This document shows, in pieces, positions 40,859-49,279 of a DNA stretch of 64,000 nt; positions within the stretch are counted from its first letter, which is position 1; each line of letters starts with the position of its first letter. The notes under the pieces were generated by a model, which was not told the origin of the DNA, made no database searches, and saw only the letters and a list, made by a program, of their open reading frames with translations. Position numbers and translations under genes: made by a program. Source of the DNA: an uncultured Hymenobacter sp. (GTDB lineage Bacteria; Bacteroidota; Bacteroidia; Cytophagales; Hymenobacteraceae); assembly GCA_913776615.1 (NCBI GenBank), contig CAJYPK010000061.1:39204-103203 (forward strand). The letters run 5' to 3'.

Positions 40859-41157
40859 GCGGCCTGCCGCAGGGTGGCCGCTCGGAGCGCCGCCACGTCC
40901 ACCGTGGCCAGCGGCAGGGGCGAGGCCAGGCCCGCGCCGTGAATGAGGTCGCTGGCCCAGGCCGCCAGGTCATAAGCGTAAATCATGCGCCGCCCCGCCT
41001 CGTCCTGGTACTCGGTTTTGCCGCGCATGAAGGCTTCCAGGCTCGGCCGCAGCGCCGCCGGCACCTCCACCAGCGCCTGGTCGGGGTGGGTGGGGCTGAG
41101 CAGCGAGTTCAGGTAGTCCCGCAGGGCCTGATAAGCAGCTTGGCTGGCAGAAGTCAT
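40855..41157 (-). CDS. Small protein coupled to Fic (possible antitoxin or accessory)
   Basis: The ATG at 41157 (MTSASQAAYQALRDYLNSLL) gives 100 residues, helical and without a recognised domain, containing EAFMRGKTEYQDEAGRR and ending ALRAATLRQAA. It is upstream of fic and overlaps it by 4 bp, the order expected of an antitoxin-toxin pair. Because the Fic protein already has an internal inhibitory motif, this partner may be a regulator or scaffold instead. Confidence 0.65.
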   Translation of the reverse strand: MTSASQAAYQALRDYLNSLLSPTHPDQALVEVPAALRPSLEAFMRGKTEYQDEAGRRMIYAYDLAAWASDLIHGAGLASPLPLATVDVAALRAATLRQAA

Positions 41158-41487
41158 GGATTGCGGAATGGTGAGCAGGCGGCCGAATGCGTTACCAAAA
41201 GTAGCGAATTCGAGGTTAATGGCCCTGCTGAGTGATGGCTGGACGACAGTATTCGAAGGGCTGTGGGGCGAACCCTTGCGGGCCGGGCTGTGCGGGGCTC
41301 CGGCGGGGCCTACGGTCCTGCGGACTAAACCCCTTCCATCCCTTTCGCGAACCAGGGGAAAAGCAGCACCGCGAAGAAATAGTCGCGCCAGCGGCCAATG
41401 GGCGGGCCAGACGGGAGCGATGGTAATGGGGAACAAAAGGGAAAAAATCAGAATCCGTGCCAAAAGAGGTTATTTATCACGCAATTA

Positions 41488-41551
41488 TTGACACTTTAAT
41501 TTAAACATTATTGAAACATTAATGCAGGATTTTGCGTTTAAATAGTATAAG
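41488..41551 (+). promoter_or_regulatory. Repeated AT-rich leader element, copy A (upstream of ardC)
   Basis: TTGACACTTTAATTTAAA followed by ATTGAAACATTAATG and TTTGCGTTTAAATAGTAT. Nearly the same sequence occurs at 42649-42711 and 61349-61412, each ending about 30 bp before a start codon. The constant distance suggests a shared promoter or operator. The preceding 41158-41487 holds no credible gene. Confidence 0.72.
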
Positions 41552-41580
41552 CAGCAAGCATAAAACCAACCTGTTAAGCC

Positions 41581-42492
41581 ATGAAAAAGCCCGCTCCTTT
41601 CGCTCCCCGCCCCGACGTGTACGAAATCATCACCAACCGCATTATTCTGGCGTTGGAGAACGGCGTGACCCCGTGGAAGCAGCCGTGGAACGCCGCCCAC
41701 GGCGCGCCCCGCAACTACCGCAGCAAGCACGTGTATCAGGGCGTGAATGCCCTGCTGTTGGGGATGCTGGAGTACGAGCACCCGTATTTTCTGACCTACA
41801 ACCAAGCCAAGGAATTGGGCGGGCAGGTGCGCCGGGGCGAGAAGGGCATGCCGGTGGTGTTTTTCACCGTGACCAAGAAGGAGGATGGCAAGGGCGAGGA
41901 GAAGAAAAAGGCTTTTCTCAAATACTCCACGGTGTTCAACGTGGCCCAGATTGACGGCGTGGCGTGGAGTTTCCCCGAACTGCCCAGCCGCGAGCACACG
42001 CCCGAGCAGGCCGCCGAGCAGGTGCTGGCCGGCTACGTGGGTGGCCCCCGCGTGCTGCACAAGGGCAGCGAAGCCATGTACCGCACCAGCATCGACACCG
42101 TGACCATGCCCGAGGCCAGCAACTTCCACACGGCCGAGGACTATTACCACACCCTGTTTCATGAGTTGACCCACTCCACCGGCCACGCCAAGCGACTGGA
42201 CCGGGCCACGCTCACCGAGTTAGCCGCCTTTGGCAGCGAAACCTACGCCAAGGAAGAACTGGTAGCCGAATTAGGGGCCTCGTTCCTGAGCCACGCGGCC
42301 GGGCTGGACTTAGCCCGCACGGAGCCCAGCAGCGCCAGCTATATCGCCAACTGGCTGCAGGCCCTGCGCAACGACAAGCAGCTGATTATTTCCGCCGCCA
42401 GTCAGGGCCAGAAGGCCGCCAACCACATTCTGGGCATCGTGCCCAGCTACGAAGTGGAGGAACCTCCCGGCACCGAAGTCACGCCGCAGTAA
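41581..42492 (+). CDS. ardC: ArdC-type anti-restriction protein
   Basis: The 303-residue protein has the ArdC N-terminal single-stranded-DNA-binding domain (DVYEIITNRIILALENGV and TPWKQPW) and a C-terminal metallopeptidase-like domain with HELTHSTGH (HExxH at 194-198) and a third acidic ligand in EELVAELGASFL. ArdC proteins shield incoming plasmid DNA from host restriction during conjugation. It heads a set of small plasmid genes and has leader copy A about 30 bp upstream of its ATG. Confidence 0.93.
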   Translation: MKKPAPFAPRPDVYEIITNRIILALENGVTPWKQPWNAAHGAPRNYRSKHVYQGVNALLLGMLEYEHPYFLTYNQAKELGGQVRRGEKGMPVVFFTVTKKEDGKGEEKKKAFLKYSTVFNVAQIDGVAWSFPELPSREHTPEQAAEQVLAGYVGGPRVLHKGSEAMYRTSIDTVTMPEASNFHTAEDYYHTLFHELTHSTGHAKRLDRATLTELAAFGSETYAKEELVAELGASFLSHAAGLDLARTEPSSASYIANWLQALRNDKQLIISAASQGQKAANHILGIVPSYEVEEPPGTEVTPQ

Positions 42493-42499
42493 GGCTAGC

Positions 42500-42532
42500 G
42501 GCCGCCCGATGGAGTTGTTTCGTCGGGCGGCC
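42500..42532 (+). terminator. Stem-loop after ardC
   Basis: Perfect 10-bp arms GGCCGCCCGA / TCGGGCGGCC with a 13-nt loop, 8 bp after the ardC stop. There is no T-run, so it is a weak terminator or an mRNA-stabilising hairpin. Confidence 0.55.
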
Positions 42533-42648
42533 ACCGGGGCGGGCAACAAAATAAGATTGCAATTGCAAAAACACAATTGTTAAATCCTTACAAAAGGGAA
42601 GAATTTGTTAACCACAACACCCTTAGCAGCTGCTTAAATATTCAATAA

Positions 42649-42711
42649 TTATCACTTTAATTTAAATAAAATTGAAACATTAATGTCGGATTTTGCGTTT
42701 AATAAGTATCA
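42649..42711 (+). promoter_or_regulatory. Repeated AT-rich leader element, copy B
   Basis: TTATCACTTTAATTTAAATA followed by ATTGAAACATTAATGTCGG and TTTGCGTTTAATAAGTATC. It is the closest match to copy A and ends 29 bp before the ATG at 42741. Confidence 0.72.
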
Positions 42712-42740
42712 GCAACGAACGATAAAACATCTCTTTATCC

Positions 42741-42878
42741 ATGGTTGACGAAGCTTTTGATTTAGCCCCCGGCGAGGTATGGGCCGACCGGTTTGACCCC
42801 GCCGACGAAGCGCCCGGCGCACCCCCGGCAGTATCCGCTGCTGAGCTAGCGGCATGGGAAGCTGCCCCGTGGTTTTAG
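42741..42878 (+). CDS. Small acidic protein (45 aa)
   Basis: The 45-residue frame reads MVDEAFDLAPGEVWADRFD through an Ala/Pro-rich middle to AAWEAAPWF. It is acidic with three tryptophans. It starts 29 bp after leader copy B, as ardC does after copy A, and is followed 30 bp on by the next gene of the same operon. No family is recognised; leader placement and compact spacing support a real gene. Confidence 0.6.
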   Translation: MVDEAFDLAPGEVWADRFDPADEAPGAPPAVSAAELAAWEAAPWF

Positions 42879-42908
42879 CCCCTTTTTCACCTCAAGCCCT
42901 TTTTCAGA

Positions 42909-43328
42909 ATGAACGCTCCCACCACTTTCCGACCCGCCCGCCGCATTCCCGCCGCTCGTTTAGCCCGTCTCCGCGCTGCTAACGCGGCCCAGCGTCAGGC
43001 CCGCGAGGATGCCTGGCAAGCCCGCGAGGATGCCGCCGCGCAGCTGACCAATCCGGTGCCCGAGTTTGAAGCCGCGCCCCGCTTAACGATGCTTCCCGGT
43101 GGGCTGCATTGGTCAGCCCAGCAGCCCGTGCCAGCGGTAGGAACTACGGTAACGGTGAACCGCGACGGCCACCCGGAGCGGGCCAAGGTAAAGGGCTACA
43201 CCCATGCCGCCGGCTTTTTGGGACTGGTAACCGAAACCACCCACCACGCCAAGGCCACCAGCCGCCGCAAGCGCAGCAGCCTCCGCGCGGGTGTGGTATT
43301 CGGCAGCCAGCTGGCGCTTGCCGCCTAG
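42909..43328 (+). CDS. Plasmid protein with a GLxWS domain
   Basis: The 139-residue protein has a basic helical N-terminus (ARLARLRAANAAQRQAREDA), then a roughly 45-residue domain LPGGLHWSAQQPVPAVG followed by AKVKGYTHAAGFLGLVTE, and a basic tail (SRRKRSS). The same domain occurs in the next gene. The basic ends suggest nucleic-acid contact. Function unknown. Confidence 0.65.
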   Translation: MNAPTTFRPARRIPAARLARLRAANAAQRQAREDAWQAREDAAAQLTNPVPEFEAAPRLTMLPGGLHWSAQQPVPAVGTTVTVNRDGHPERAKVKGYTHAAGFLGLVTETTHHAKATSRRKRSSLRAGVVFGSQLALAA

Positions 43329-43370
43329 CTGCCGGCTCATCTTCTCCCTACTCTCTTTTCCCCTTCGATT

Positions 43371-44600
43371 ATGATAAACCCAGCCCCCGCCCCCCAGCAG
43401 CCCCAAATCAGCCCCCTCGATTGGGCTGGCGACCCGCAGCAGTGCCCGCAGTGGGTAGGTTTCCCCACCCGCGCCGGCTTACCAGCCGGCCTGCAATGGT
43501 CGGGCAGGGGCGAGGTGCCCGCCATCGGTGCCCGGATTCATATCTACATGAACGGCATCGGCTCGGCCGAGGTGAAAGCGTACTTTCACGCCGAGGGGTA
43601 TGTGGGAGTACTTTGCCAGCCGGCTAAGATGCCCGAGCATCTGGCGAAGCACGGTGTAACGCTGGGGCATTTTTTTGGCCGGGAGTTGGAGCCCTACACG
43701 CCCGGCCGCGCCGCGCCGGCCCAGGTGCCCGAAGCAGTAGAAATCAACTCGCAGGAGTACCGGGTGATTCCGGCCCCGCTGTACTACCGCAACCTGCACA
43801 CCGGCCGCATTACGGTGGTATACGACGGACTGGCCGACTACTACGGTTTCTTTGACGTGGAAGCTTTCGCTGGCACGGACCGCCACGATGCGGCTCAGCT
43901 GGCCGACCCAGCTAATTGGCGGGAGATTCCTGAGCACCACTATCTGCAGGTGCACGAGGCCAGCCACGAGCGCAAGGCCCCGCAGCTGTTTGCCCTTCGC
44001 GCCGGCACGGCCGACCAGGTGGACTACCTGACCGAGCAGTTTCCCGGCCCGTTCCGCATCCCCGCCGCCGTGCCCTACACCTTCGACCAGTACGACACGC
44101 TGAGCGCCCTGGCCGAGGCCATGAAGCAGCAGGGCCCGCAGTACCGGGGCCGCATCGTGGAGAAAAACGAGTGGCGGACGTGGGTAGCGTTTGAGGAAGA
44201 GATGGGTGGCAGCGGGGAGTGCCCGTGGGAGCGGCTACAACTCGACTTGGGGCAGCTGCCGCTCGACAGCTACGTCTACATTTCGGGCCGCCGGGCCACG
44301 GCCGAGGAAGGGGAGGGCAACGGCCGGGTTACGCTTTGGCAGCAGCCCAGCGGGCAGTACTACGTGGAAACCGAGCCCCGTTTTCACTATGGCCCCAATT
44401 ACCCCACGCTAACCCCGCTAACGCTGGCCCAGGTGCAGGAGCGGTATGCATTCGAGTTCATCCCCAACGGCCAGGAGCCCGCGCCGGTCGAGCACGGCGA
44501 CTGGATTCCGGAATACCCGCCCCAGGAGGGCGACGAGCTGGCCGACAACCAGGACAGCACCGAGTACCCGGAATACCCGGCCGACGAGCAGCGTGACTAA
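43371..44600 (+). CDS. 409-residue plasmid protein with a GLxWS domain
   Basis: Near the N-terminus LPAGLQWSGRGEVPAIG and AEVKAYFHAEGYVGVLC repeat the domain of the preceding gene. The rest is mixed alpha/beta with many aromatics (YYRNLHTGRITVVYDGLADY, IVEKNEWRTWVAFEEE) and an acidic C-terminal tail. No signal peptide or membrane segment. It lies in the ardC cluster and is read 42 bp after its neighbour. Function unknown. Confidence 0.65.
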   Translation: MINPAPAPQQPQISPLDWAGDPQQCPQWVGFPTRAGLPAGLQWSGRGEVPAIGARIHIYMNGIGSAEVKAYFHAEGYVGVLCQPAKMPEHLAKHGVTLGHFFGRELEPYTPGRAAPAQVPEAVEINSQEYRVIPAPLYYRNLHTGRITVVYDGLADYYGFFDVEAFAGTDRHDAAQLADPANWREIPEHHYLQVHEASHERKAPQLFALRAGTADQVDYLTEQFPGPFRIPAAVPYTFDQYDTLSALAEAMKQQGPQYRGRIVEKNEWRTWVAFEEEMGGSGECPWERLQLDLGQLPLDSYVYISGRRATAEEGEGNGRVTLWQQPSGQYYVETEPRFHYGPNYPTLTPLTLAQVQERYAFEFIPNGQEPAPVEHGDWIPEYPPQEGDELADNQDSTEYPEYPADEQRD

Positions 44601-44627
44601 CCCCACTTTTTACAATTGCAAAATCTG

Positions 44628-45160
44628 ATGTTACCGAACCTTCCCGCCATCGAAACCCACGCCGGCCGCATTGTCATTGGGGCCACCGTCCGCAGCACTC
44701 GTTACCGCGATGTGCAGAGCCTGGTGACCGCTGTTTACTGGAACGGCAATCACTACGCCATCAAGGTAAACGACCGCCACAGCGACGACGCGGGCCAGTA
44801 CGAATTGCTGTCCCCGCCCACACACCAGGGATTCAACTACGTTAATTCGAACACCCAGCAGGTGCTGGGCGGCAGGTTTGAGGTACTGCTACCAGGGGAG
44901 GGGACCGGATATATTTTGTCGACACCGTCGAGCAGGGCATTGCCCTACTCGCGGCCACCATCGGCCTACGCAACCAAGCGCGGGAAATCGAATACCTGAA
45001 GCAGCGGGCCGAAGCCGGCCCGGTGGACGAACTTCCTTGGCGCGGGCAGGCCGTGAACAGCATTGTTGGCCAACTGGCTTACGTGAGCACCGGCAACGGT
45101 AGGCAGCCCAAATTGCTTAGTCTCGGGCTCATCAAAGCAGAGAATTTTCCGGGCCACTAA
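44628..45160 (+). pseudogene. Frameshifted plasmid gene
   Basis: The ATG at 44628 (MLPNLPAIETHAGRIVIGAT) opens a frame that runs through RFEVLLPGEG to the G-rich run GGGGAGGGG (44895-44903). After it, the protein-like reading is in another frame: DRIYFVDTVEQGIALLAATI onward through LPWRGQAVNSIVGQLAYVS to a stop at 45158-45160. One extra G in the run would restore a single frame of about 177 residues. It may be a true mutation or a sequencing error; a programmed shift is less likely because no standard slippery heptamer is in phase. Function unknown. Confidence 0.65.
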
Positions 45161-45307
45161 ATAAGTGGGCTGCTACAGGCTTCAACGATAAGCCGATATA
45201 AACGTAAATGTTGAGCTGTAAAAGGTGTCAGTAACTGCCTGAAAGACAAGAGAAGCGCGGGCAAAATTTAACTGGGCTGGTAACAGGGCATTGTATATTT
45301 ACCTGTG

Positions 45308-45961
45308 ATGCCCACCTCACCTACATCTGCCGGCACTACTGATGGGGAGCGTTACCTCGCCCAGCTTTGCCAACGCTCTTTTCTTTCCCTTTGGAATTAC
45401 TCTAATCCGTACACGGACGAAGGCAAAACACCCCCGGCTAACGTGGGAAAGGAGTTGTGTGACCAGTTGGTTATATTTGGCAACCACGTTATCATCTTCT
45501 CTGATAAGGATTGTGCCTATCCGGTTACCGAGGACGAGCAGGTGAATTGGAGCCGGTATTTTAAGAGAGCCATCTGGAAGAGCGCGGCGCAAATCTGGGG
45601 AGCAGAAAGCTGGCTGAAACGGTTCCCAAACCGCATTTACGAAGATGCGACTTGCCAGCGGCCCCTACGGGCCACCCTACCGCCACCCTCCGATATGAAG
45701 GTGCATCGGGTGCTGGTGACGCACGGGGTATCGGCGGCATGCCAAGCCATTTATGAGGGTATGGGTAGCCTACTCATCGATACTAGTATAGTAGGCGACG
45801 CACACTTTCAGCGCCACCCTCAAGGGCCCACCACTCAGCCCCGCGAGCTGGAAATCTTTACAGTAGGACATCTAGACCCGACTCGGGGGTATGTGCATGT
45901 TTTCGATGATGCTAGCCTAGTGACAGTGCTGCGCACGCTCGACACCATTGGCCTTGGTTAA
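45308..45961 (+). pseudogene. 5' part of a gene split by a transposon
   Basis: The ATG at 45308 starts a 214-codon fragment (MPTSPTSAGTTDGERYLAQL). It continues with GKELCDQLVIFGNHVIIFSD, which looks like the core of a nuclease-like fold (acidic residues plus beta-strand), and reads RTLDTI at the insertion point. The last three codons and stop come from the transposon end. The 3' part is at 56273-57064. Joining across the duplicated ACCATT gives RTLDTITDFVEYLERKE in frame, about 475 residues in all. Function unknown. Confidence 0.85.
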
Positions 45962-45987
45962 AAGTTTGGTACAAAAGTTAATCGGCG
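45950..45987 (+). repeat. Left terminal inverted repeat
   Basis: Begins GGCCTTGGTTAAAAGTTT, then GGTACAAAAGTTAATCGGC. It matches the reverse complement of 56235-56272 at 33 of 38 positions; the first 18 are identical. Confidence 0.9.
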
Positions 45988-46115
45988 GCCTTGGCAGCGG
46001 CTGGCTTTCGGTGGGCGTGGATGACCACTTTACGGTGGCGTAAGTACTTATAAAGGGTAACCTTCGTTTTAGTGAACAAGCCAGCTGGCTATTTTTAGGA
46101 TTTCCTTCCTGCTCC

Positions 46116-46667
46116 ATGGCCCGCTACTTGTTTTTACTCGACGCGACCCAGCGCCGTGCCTTCGACCAGCCCCCTGTTTTCAATCCGCCCCAGCGGCAGC
46201 TCTTCTTTGCGTTGCCCGACTGGGCCACCCGGTCTCTGGCTACGCTGCTGGCCCCGCACAGCCGGGGCGGCTTCGTACTGCAGGTCGGCTACTTCAAGAC
46301 GACGGGGTGCTTCTTTCCCGTGGACCGGTTCCTGGCGACTGACCAGGCGTACGTGCAGCAGCGTTACCACTTGGGAGCGGTGGAGTGGACGCGCTACGGC
46401 AAGGTCACCCGCTTTAACCACCAGCAGCAGATTCTGCAGCAATTCGGGGTTCCGCCCTTCGAGCAGGTCGAAGCCGCCGTGCGCCAGCAAGTGACGCATT
46501 TCGCCCGCCTATTAGGACCGCCTTTTTCCGTATCTATTCAGGCACTGTCCTGCCTGCTTTGGCTGAAATCATTTTCTCCGATGCTGACCCGAAGGCCCGT
46601 TGACCCGCTAAAAAGGCCATCCTGGAGGCCAGGCCAGCGCGGCGGCGGCGGGTTTCGCTACCTTTAA
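46116..46667 (+). pseudogene. tnpA: Truncated Tn3-family transposase (N-terminal DUF4158-type domain only)
   Basis: The first 150 or so residues (MARYLFLLDATQRRAFDQPP, then FALPDWATRSLATLLAPHSR and GGFVLQVGYFKTTGCFFPVD) match the N-terminal domain of Tn3-family transposases, including the ILQQFGVPPFEQ region. After about residue 148 the sequence becomes unlike the family and stops at 183, whereas full TnpA is about 1000 residues. The catalytic DDE part is missing. It lies at the left end reading inward. A kinase gene starts 5 bp after its stop, so cargo seems to have replaced the rest. Confidence 0.78.
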
Positions 46668-46672
46668 AGCGC

Positions 46673-47785
46673 ATGAGTACGACCGCACGGCCCCTGGAAC
46701 GGCAACTATCTCCGCCCCTGGTGAGCGGCTCCACCATTGCCCTGGCGTGGCTGCTGTTCAGCGGGTTCATGGTGCTGCTGATTTTTGTGCAGAACCTCTC
46801 GGCCGGCACGCCCACTGACTGGCGCGAGGCCCTGGGCGGGCGGCTGTTGCACGGCCTGATTTGGGGCCTGCTCACGCCAGTGGTGTTCGCCCTGGCGGCC
46901 CGCTTCAACCTCACCGAACGCCGGCACCGCCTCTGGCACCTGCTGGCCCACGCGGCGGCTAGCTACGTCCTGACCCTGGTGTACCGCCTGGGCTACGCCG
47001 CCGTGATGCACGGCAGCGGGGCCACGCCGGGCGGCTTCTCCCTGCATACCGTTGTGGCCAATGCCAACAACTGGGTGCCCATCTACTGGATGCTGCTGTG
47101 CATCGCCTACGCCGTGCAGTACCGCGAGCGGTACCGCGAAGGCCGGGTGCGGGCCGCCCAGCTCGAAACCCAGCTGGTGCAGGCCCAGCTGCAGGCCCTG
47201 AAAATGCAGCTTCAGCCGCACTTTCTCTTCAACTCGATGAACGCCGTCTCAGCCCTGATGACCCAGGACGTGAAGGCCGCCCGGCGCATGTTGGCCCAGC
47301 TCAGCCAGTTTCTGCGGCTGGTGCTGGAAGGCACCGACGAGCAGGAGGTGACCCTGGAACAGGAGCTGCGCCTCACGCGCCTCTACCTCGAAATCGAGCA
47401 AACCCGCTTCCCCGACCGGCTAGCCGTGCGCTACGACATCGCCCCCGATACCGAGGGCGCGCTGCTGCCTGCCCTGCTGCTGCAGCCGGTGGTGGAAAAC
47501 GCCGTGCGCCACGGCCTGGCGCCCCGCGCCGGGGCCGGCGAGCTGGCCGTGCGGGCCGAAAAACAGGGCGACCGACTCGTGCTGCAAGTGCACGACAACG
47601 GCCAGGGCGCGGCCGATACCGCCGCCCGGGGCATCGGCCTGCGCAACCTGGAAAGCCGCCTGACTACGCTCTACGGCCCAGACTACGCCCTGGCGGTGGA
47701 GTCGGCCCCGGCGTGCGGCTACTGCCTGCGCCTGTCCATCCCGTTCCGGCTGGCAGCGGCCGGGGTTACGCATCTATCCGCATGA
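46673..47785 (+). CDS. LytS/YpdA-type sensor histidine kinase
   Basis: The 370-residue protein has four or so membrane helices in the N-terminal half, a coiled linker (LETQLVQAQLQALKMQ), phosphoacceptor His183 in LQPHFLFNSMNAVSALM, N-box LLLQPVVENAVRHGL and G-box GIGLRNLESRL. It is a paralogue of the kinase at 7561-8613. It overlaps its response regulator gene by 4 bp (ATGA). The signal is unknown; nearby periplasmic cargo (DUF305, YncE) may be its output. Confidence 0.9.
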   Translation: MSTTARPLERQLSPPLVSGSTIALAWLLFSGFMVLLIFVQNLSAGTPTDWREALGGRLLHGLIWGLLTPVVFALAARFNLTERRHRLWHLLAHAAASYVLTLVYRLGYAAVMHGSGATPGGFSLHTVVANANNWVPIYWMLLCIAYAVQYRERYREGRVRAAQLETQLVQAQLQALKMQLQPHFLFNSMNAVSALMTQDVKAARRMLAQLSQFLRLVLEGTDEQEVTLEQELRLTRLYLEIEQTRFPDRLAVRYDIAPDTEGALLPALLLQPVVENAVRHGLAPRAGAGELAVRAEKQGDRLVLQVHDNGQGAADTAARGIGLRNLESRLTTLYGPDYALAVESAPACGYCLRLSIPFRLAAAGVTHLSA

Positions 47786-48561
47786 GGCCCATCCGCACGC
47801 TGCTGGTCGACGACGAGCCGCTGGCGCGCAGCCTGCTGCGGGAGCTGCTGGCCGATTTTCCGGCGCTGACCGTGACGGGCGAAGCCGCGAACGGCACCGA
47901 AGCCTTGGCCGCCCTGCAAACCGGCGCGTACGACGTCGTCTTTCTCGATGTGCAAATGCCCGACCTCGATGGCGTGCAGGTGCTGGGCCGGCTGCGGGAA
48001 GCCGGCCAGCCGCTCCCGCTGGTGGTGTTCGTGACGGCCTACGACCAGTACGCGGTGCAGGCCTTCGCGCTCCACGCTGTCGATTACCTGCTCAAACCGC
48101 TGGACCCCGACCGGTTTGCCGACTGCGTACGCCGGGTGCAGCAGCAGCTACGCCTGCGCCAGTACCAGGCCCGCGTCCCCGAGCTGGAGGCCCTGCTGCA
48201 CAGCTGGACCGCCCCGGCAGCTGACTACCAGGACCAGTTCCTGGTGAAGCTGCCGGAGCGCAGCTTCTTCGTGCCGGCCGCCGAGGTGTGCTACTTCGAG
48301 GCCAGCGGCAACGGCGTGCAGCTACACGCGGCCGGCCGGCACTACCCGCTGCGCACGGCCCTGGGCCAGCTGGCCGAGCGGCTCGACCCGGCCGTGTTCC
48401 TGCGCATCCACCGCTCGTGCATCGTCAACCCGGCCCACATCGTGGACTTCAGGCACTGGTCGCACGGCGAGTACCTGTTTCGCATGGCCAACGGCCAGCA
48501 CGTCACCTCCTCGCGCAGCTACAGCGCCGGCGTACAGCAGTTGCTCAAGCGATTTGCCTGA
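47782..48561 (+). CDS. LytTR-family response regulator
   Basis: The ATG at 47782 (MRPIRTLLVDDEPLARSLLR) gives 259 residues. Receiver: D10/D11, Asp56 in FLDVQMPDLDG, VTAYDQY and LKPLD. LytTR domain: FLRIHRSCIVNPAHI and HVTSSRSY near the end. It is a paralogue of the regulator at 8623-9393. It is translationally coupled to the kinase. A longer frame starting at 47098 is antisense-like noise and overlaps the kinase. Confidence 0.9.
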   Translation: MRPIRTLLVDDEPLARSLLRELLADFPALTVTGEAANGTEALAALQTGAYDVVFLDVQMPDLDGVQVLGRLREAGQPLPLVVFVTAYDQYAVQAFALHAVDYLLKPLDPDRFADCVRRVQQQLRLRQYQARVPELEALLHSWTAPAADYQDQFLVKLPERSFFVPAAEVCYFEASGNGVQLHAAGRHYPLRTALGQLAERLDPAVFLRIHRSCIVNPAHIVDFRHWSHGEYLFRMANGQHVTSSRSYSAGVQQLLKRFA

Positions 48562-48690
48562 GCCGGCCCGGAACCTGGAAGGCCAGTTCACCCCGGGATA
48601 GGTCCAGTTGGCCCGTGTCGGGCGTTCATTTTTGGAAGTTGCCCGTTAGTGCACCAGCCCCCCACTCATGGGACGGCAACAGCGCACGAC

Positions 48691-49146
48691 ATGACCAAAC
48701 CCTTCCTCTTTTTGCTGGCCTTCACCTTCGGCGGAGTCGCGACGGCCCGCGCCCAACACCATACCCCGGCTGGTACTACATCAATGCCGGGCACGACCCA
48801 CTCCATGACGGGCATGACCGGCCTGAAGATGGACCACACAGCCGCGCCCGGCACCCCGGTCGCCGCCTTCCAGCACGGCATGGATTCGGTGATGGTGGTG
48901 ATGGACGAGGGCATGCGCCGCATGGAGGGGGCCCGCCCCGACGACATCGACGCCAGCTTCGCGGCCATGATGCTGCCCCACCACCAGGGGGCCGTGGATA
49001 TGGCCCGTCTGCAGTTGCTGTACGGCAAGGACCCCGCCCTGCGCCGCCTGGCCCAAAGCATCATCGCCGAGCAGCAGGTCGAGATTCAGCAGATGGCTGC
49101 CTGGCTGAAACAGCACCCCGTGGGCACGCAGAATCCTGGCAAATAG
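48691..49146 (+). CDS. Secreted DUF305 protein
   Basis: The ATG at 48691 gives 151 residues with a signal peptide (MTKPFLFLLAFTFGGVATARA, cleavage before QHH). The Met/His/Thr-rich start of the mature protein (TSMPGTTHSMTGMTGLKMDH) resembles copper-binding regions, and the DUF305 domain has MMLPHHQGAVDMARLQLLYG. A periplasmic copper- or metal-binding role is likely. A REP-like hairpin follows its stop. Confidence 0.85.
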   Translation: MTKPFLFLLAFTFGGVATARAQHHTPAGTTSMPGTTHSMTGMTGLKMDHTAAPGTPVAAFQHGMDSVMVVMDEGMRRMEGARPDDIDASFAAMMLPHHQGAVDMARLQLLYGKDPALRRLAQSIIAEQQVEIQQMAAWLKQHPVGTQNPGK

Positions 49147-49165
49147 TACCTAATTCCGTTTAAAC

Positions 49166-49261
49166 CGTCATGCTGAGCTTGTCGCAGCATCGCTACCGCT
49201 TCGTTGAAGAAGTGTTGATTAGTAAAGAGGTAGCGATGCTGCGACTTCGTTCAGCATGACG
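49166..49261. repeat. REP-like long palindrome
   Basis: CGTCATGCTGAGCTTGTCGC with following AGCATCGCTACC is repeated in inverted form as GGTAGCGATGCTGCGAC and TCAGCATGACG. Arms are about 30 bp with a 35-nt loop, and T6 follows. It looks like the dispersed palindromes common in Hymenobacter-type genomes and probably terminates the DUF305 transcript. Confidence 0.75.
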
Positions 49262-49279
49262 TTCTTTTTTCCCTATCCC

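Noticed and set aside
44895..44903. Programmed ribosomal frameshift
   Set aside because: No in-phase slippery heptamer with a downstream hairpin was found; a simple indel explains the frame change better.
47098..48561. 487-residue frame extending the LytTR regulator upstream
   Set aside because: The first 228 codons overlap the kinase in another frame and are Arg/Pro/Ala noise; the receiver domain starts at 47782.
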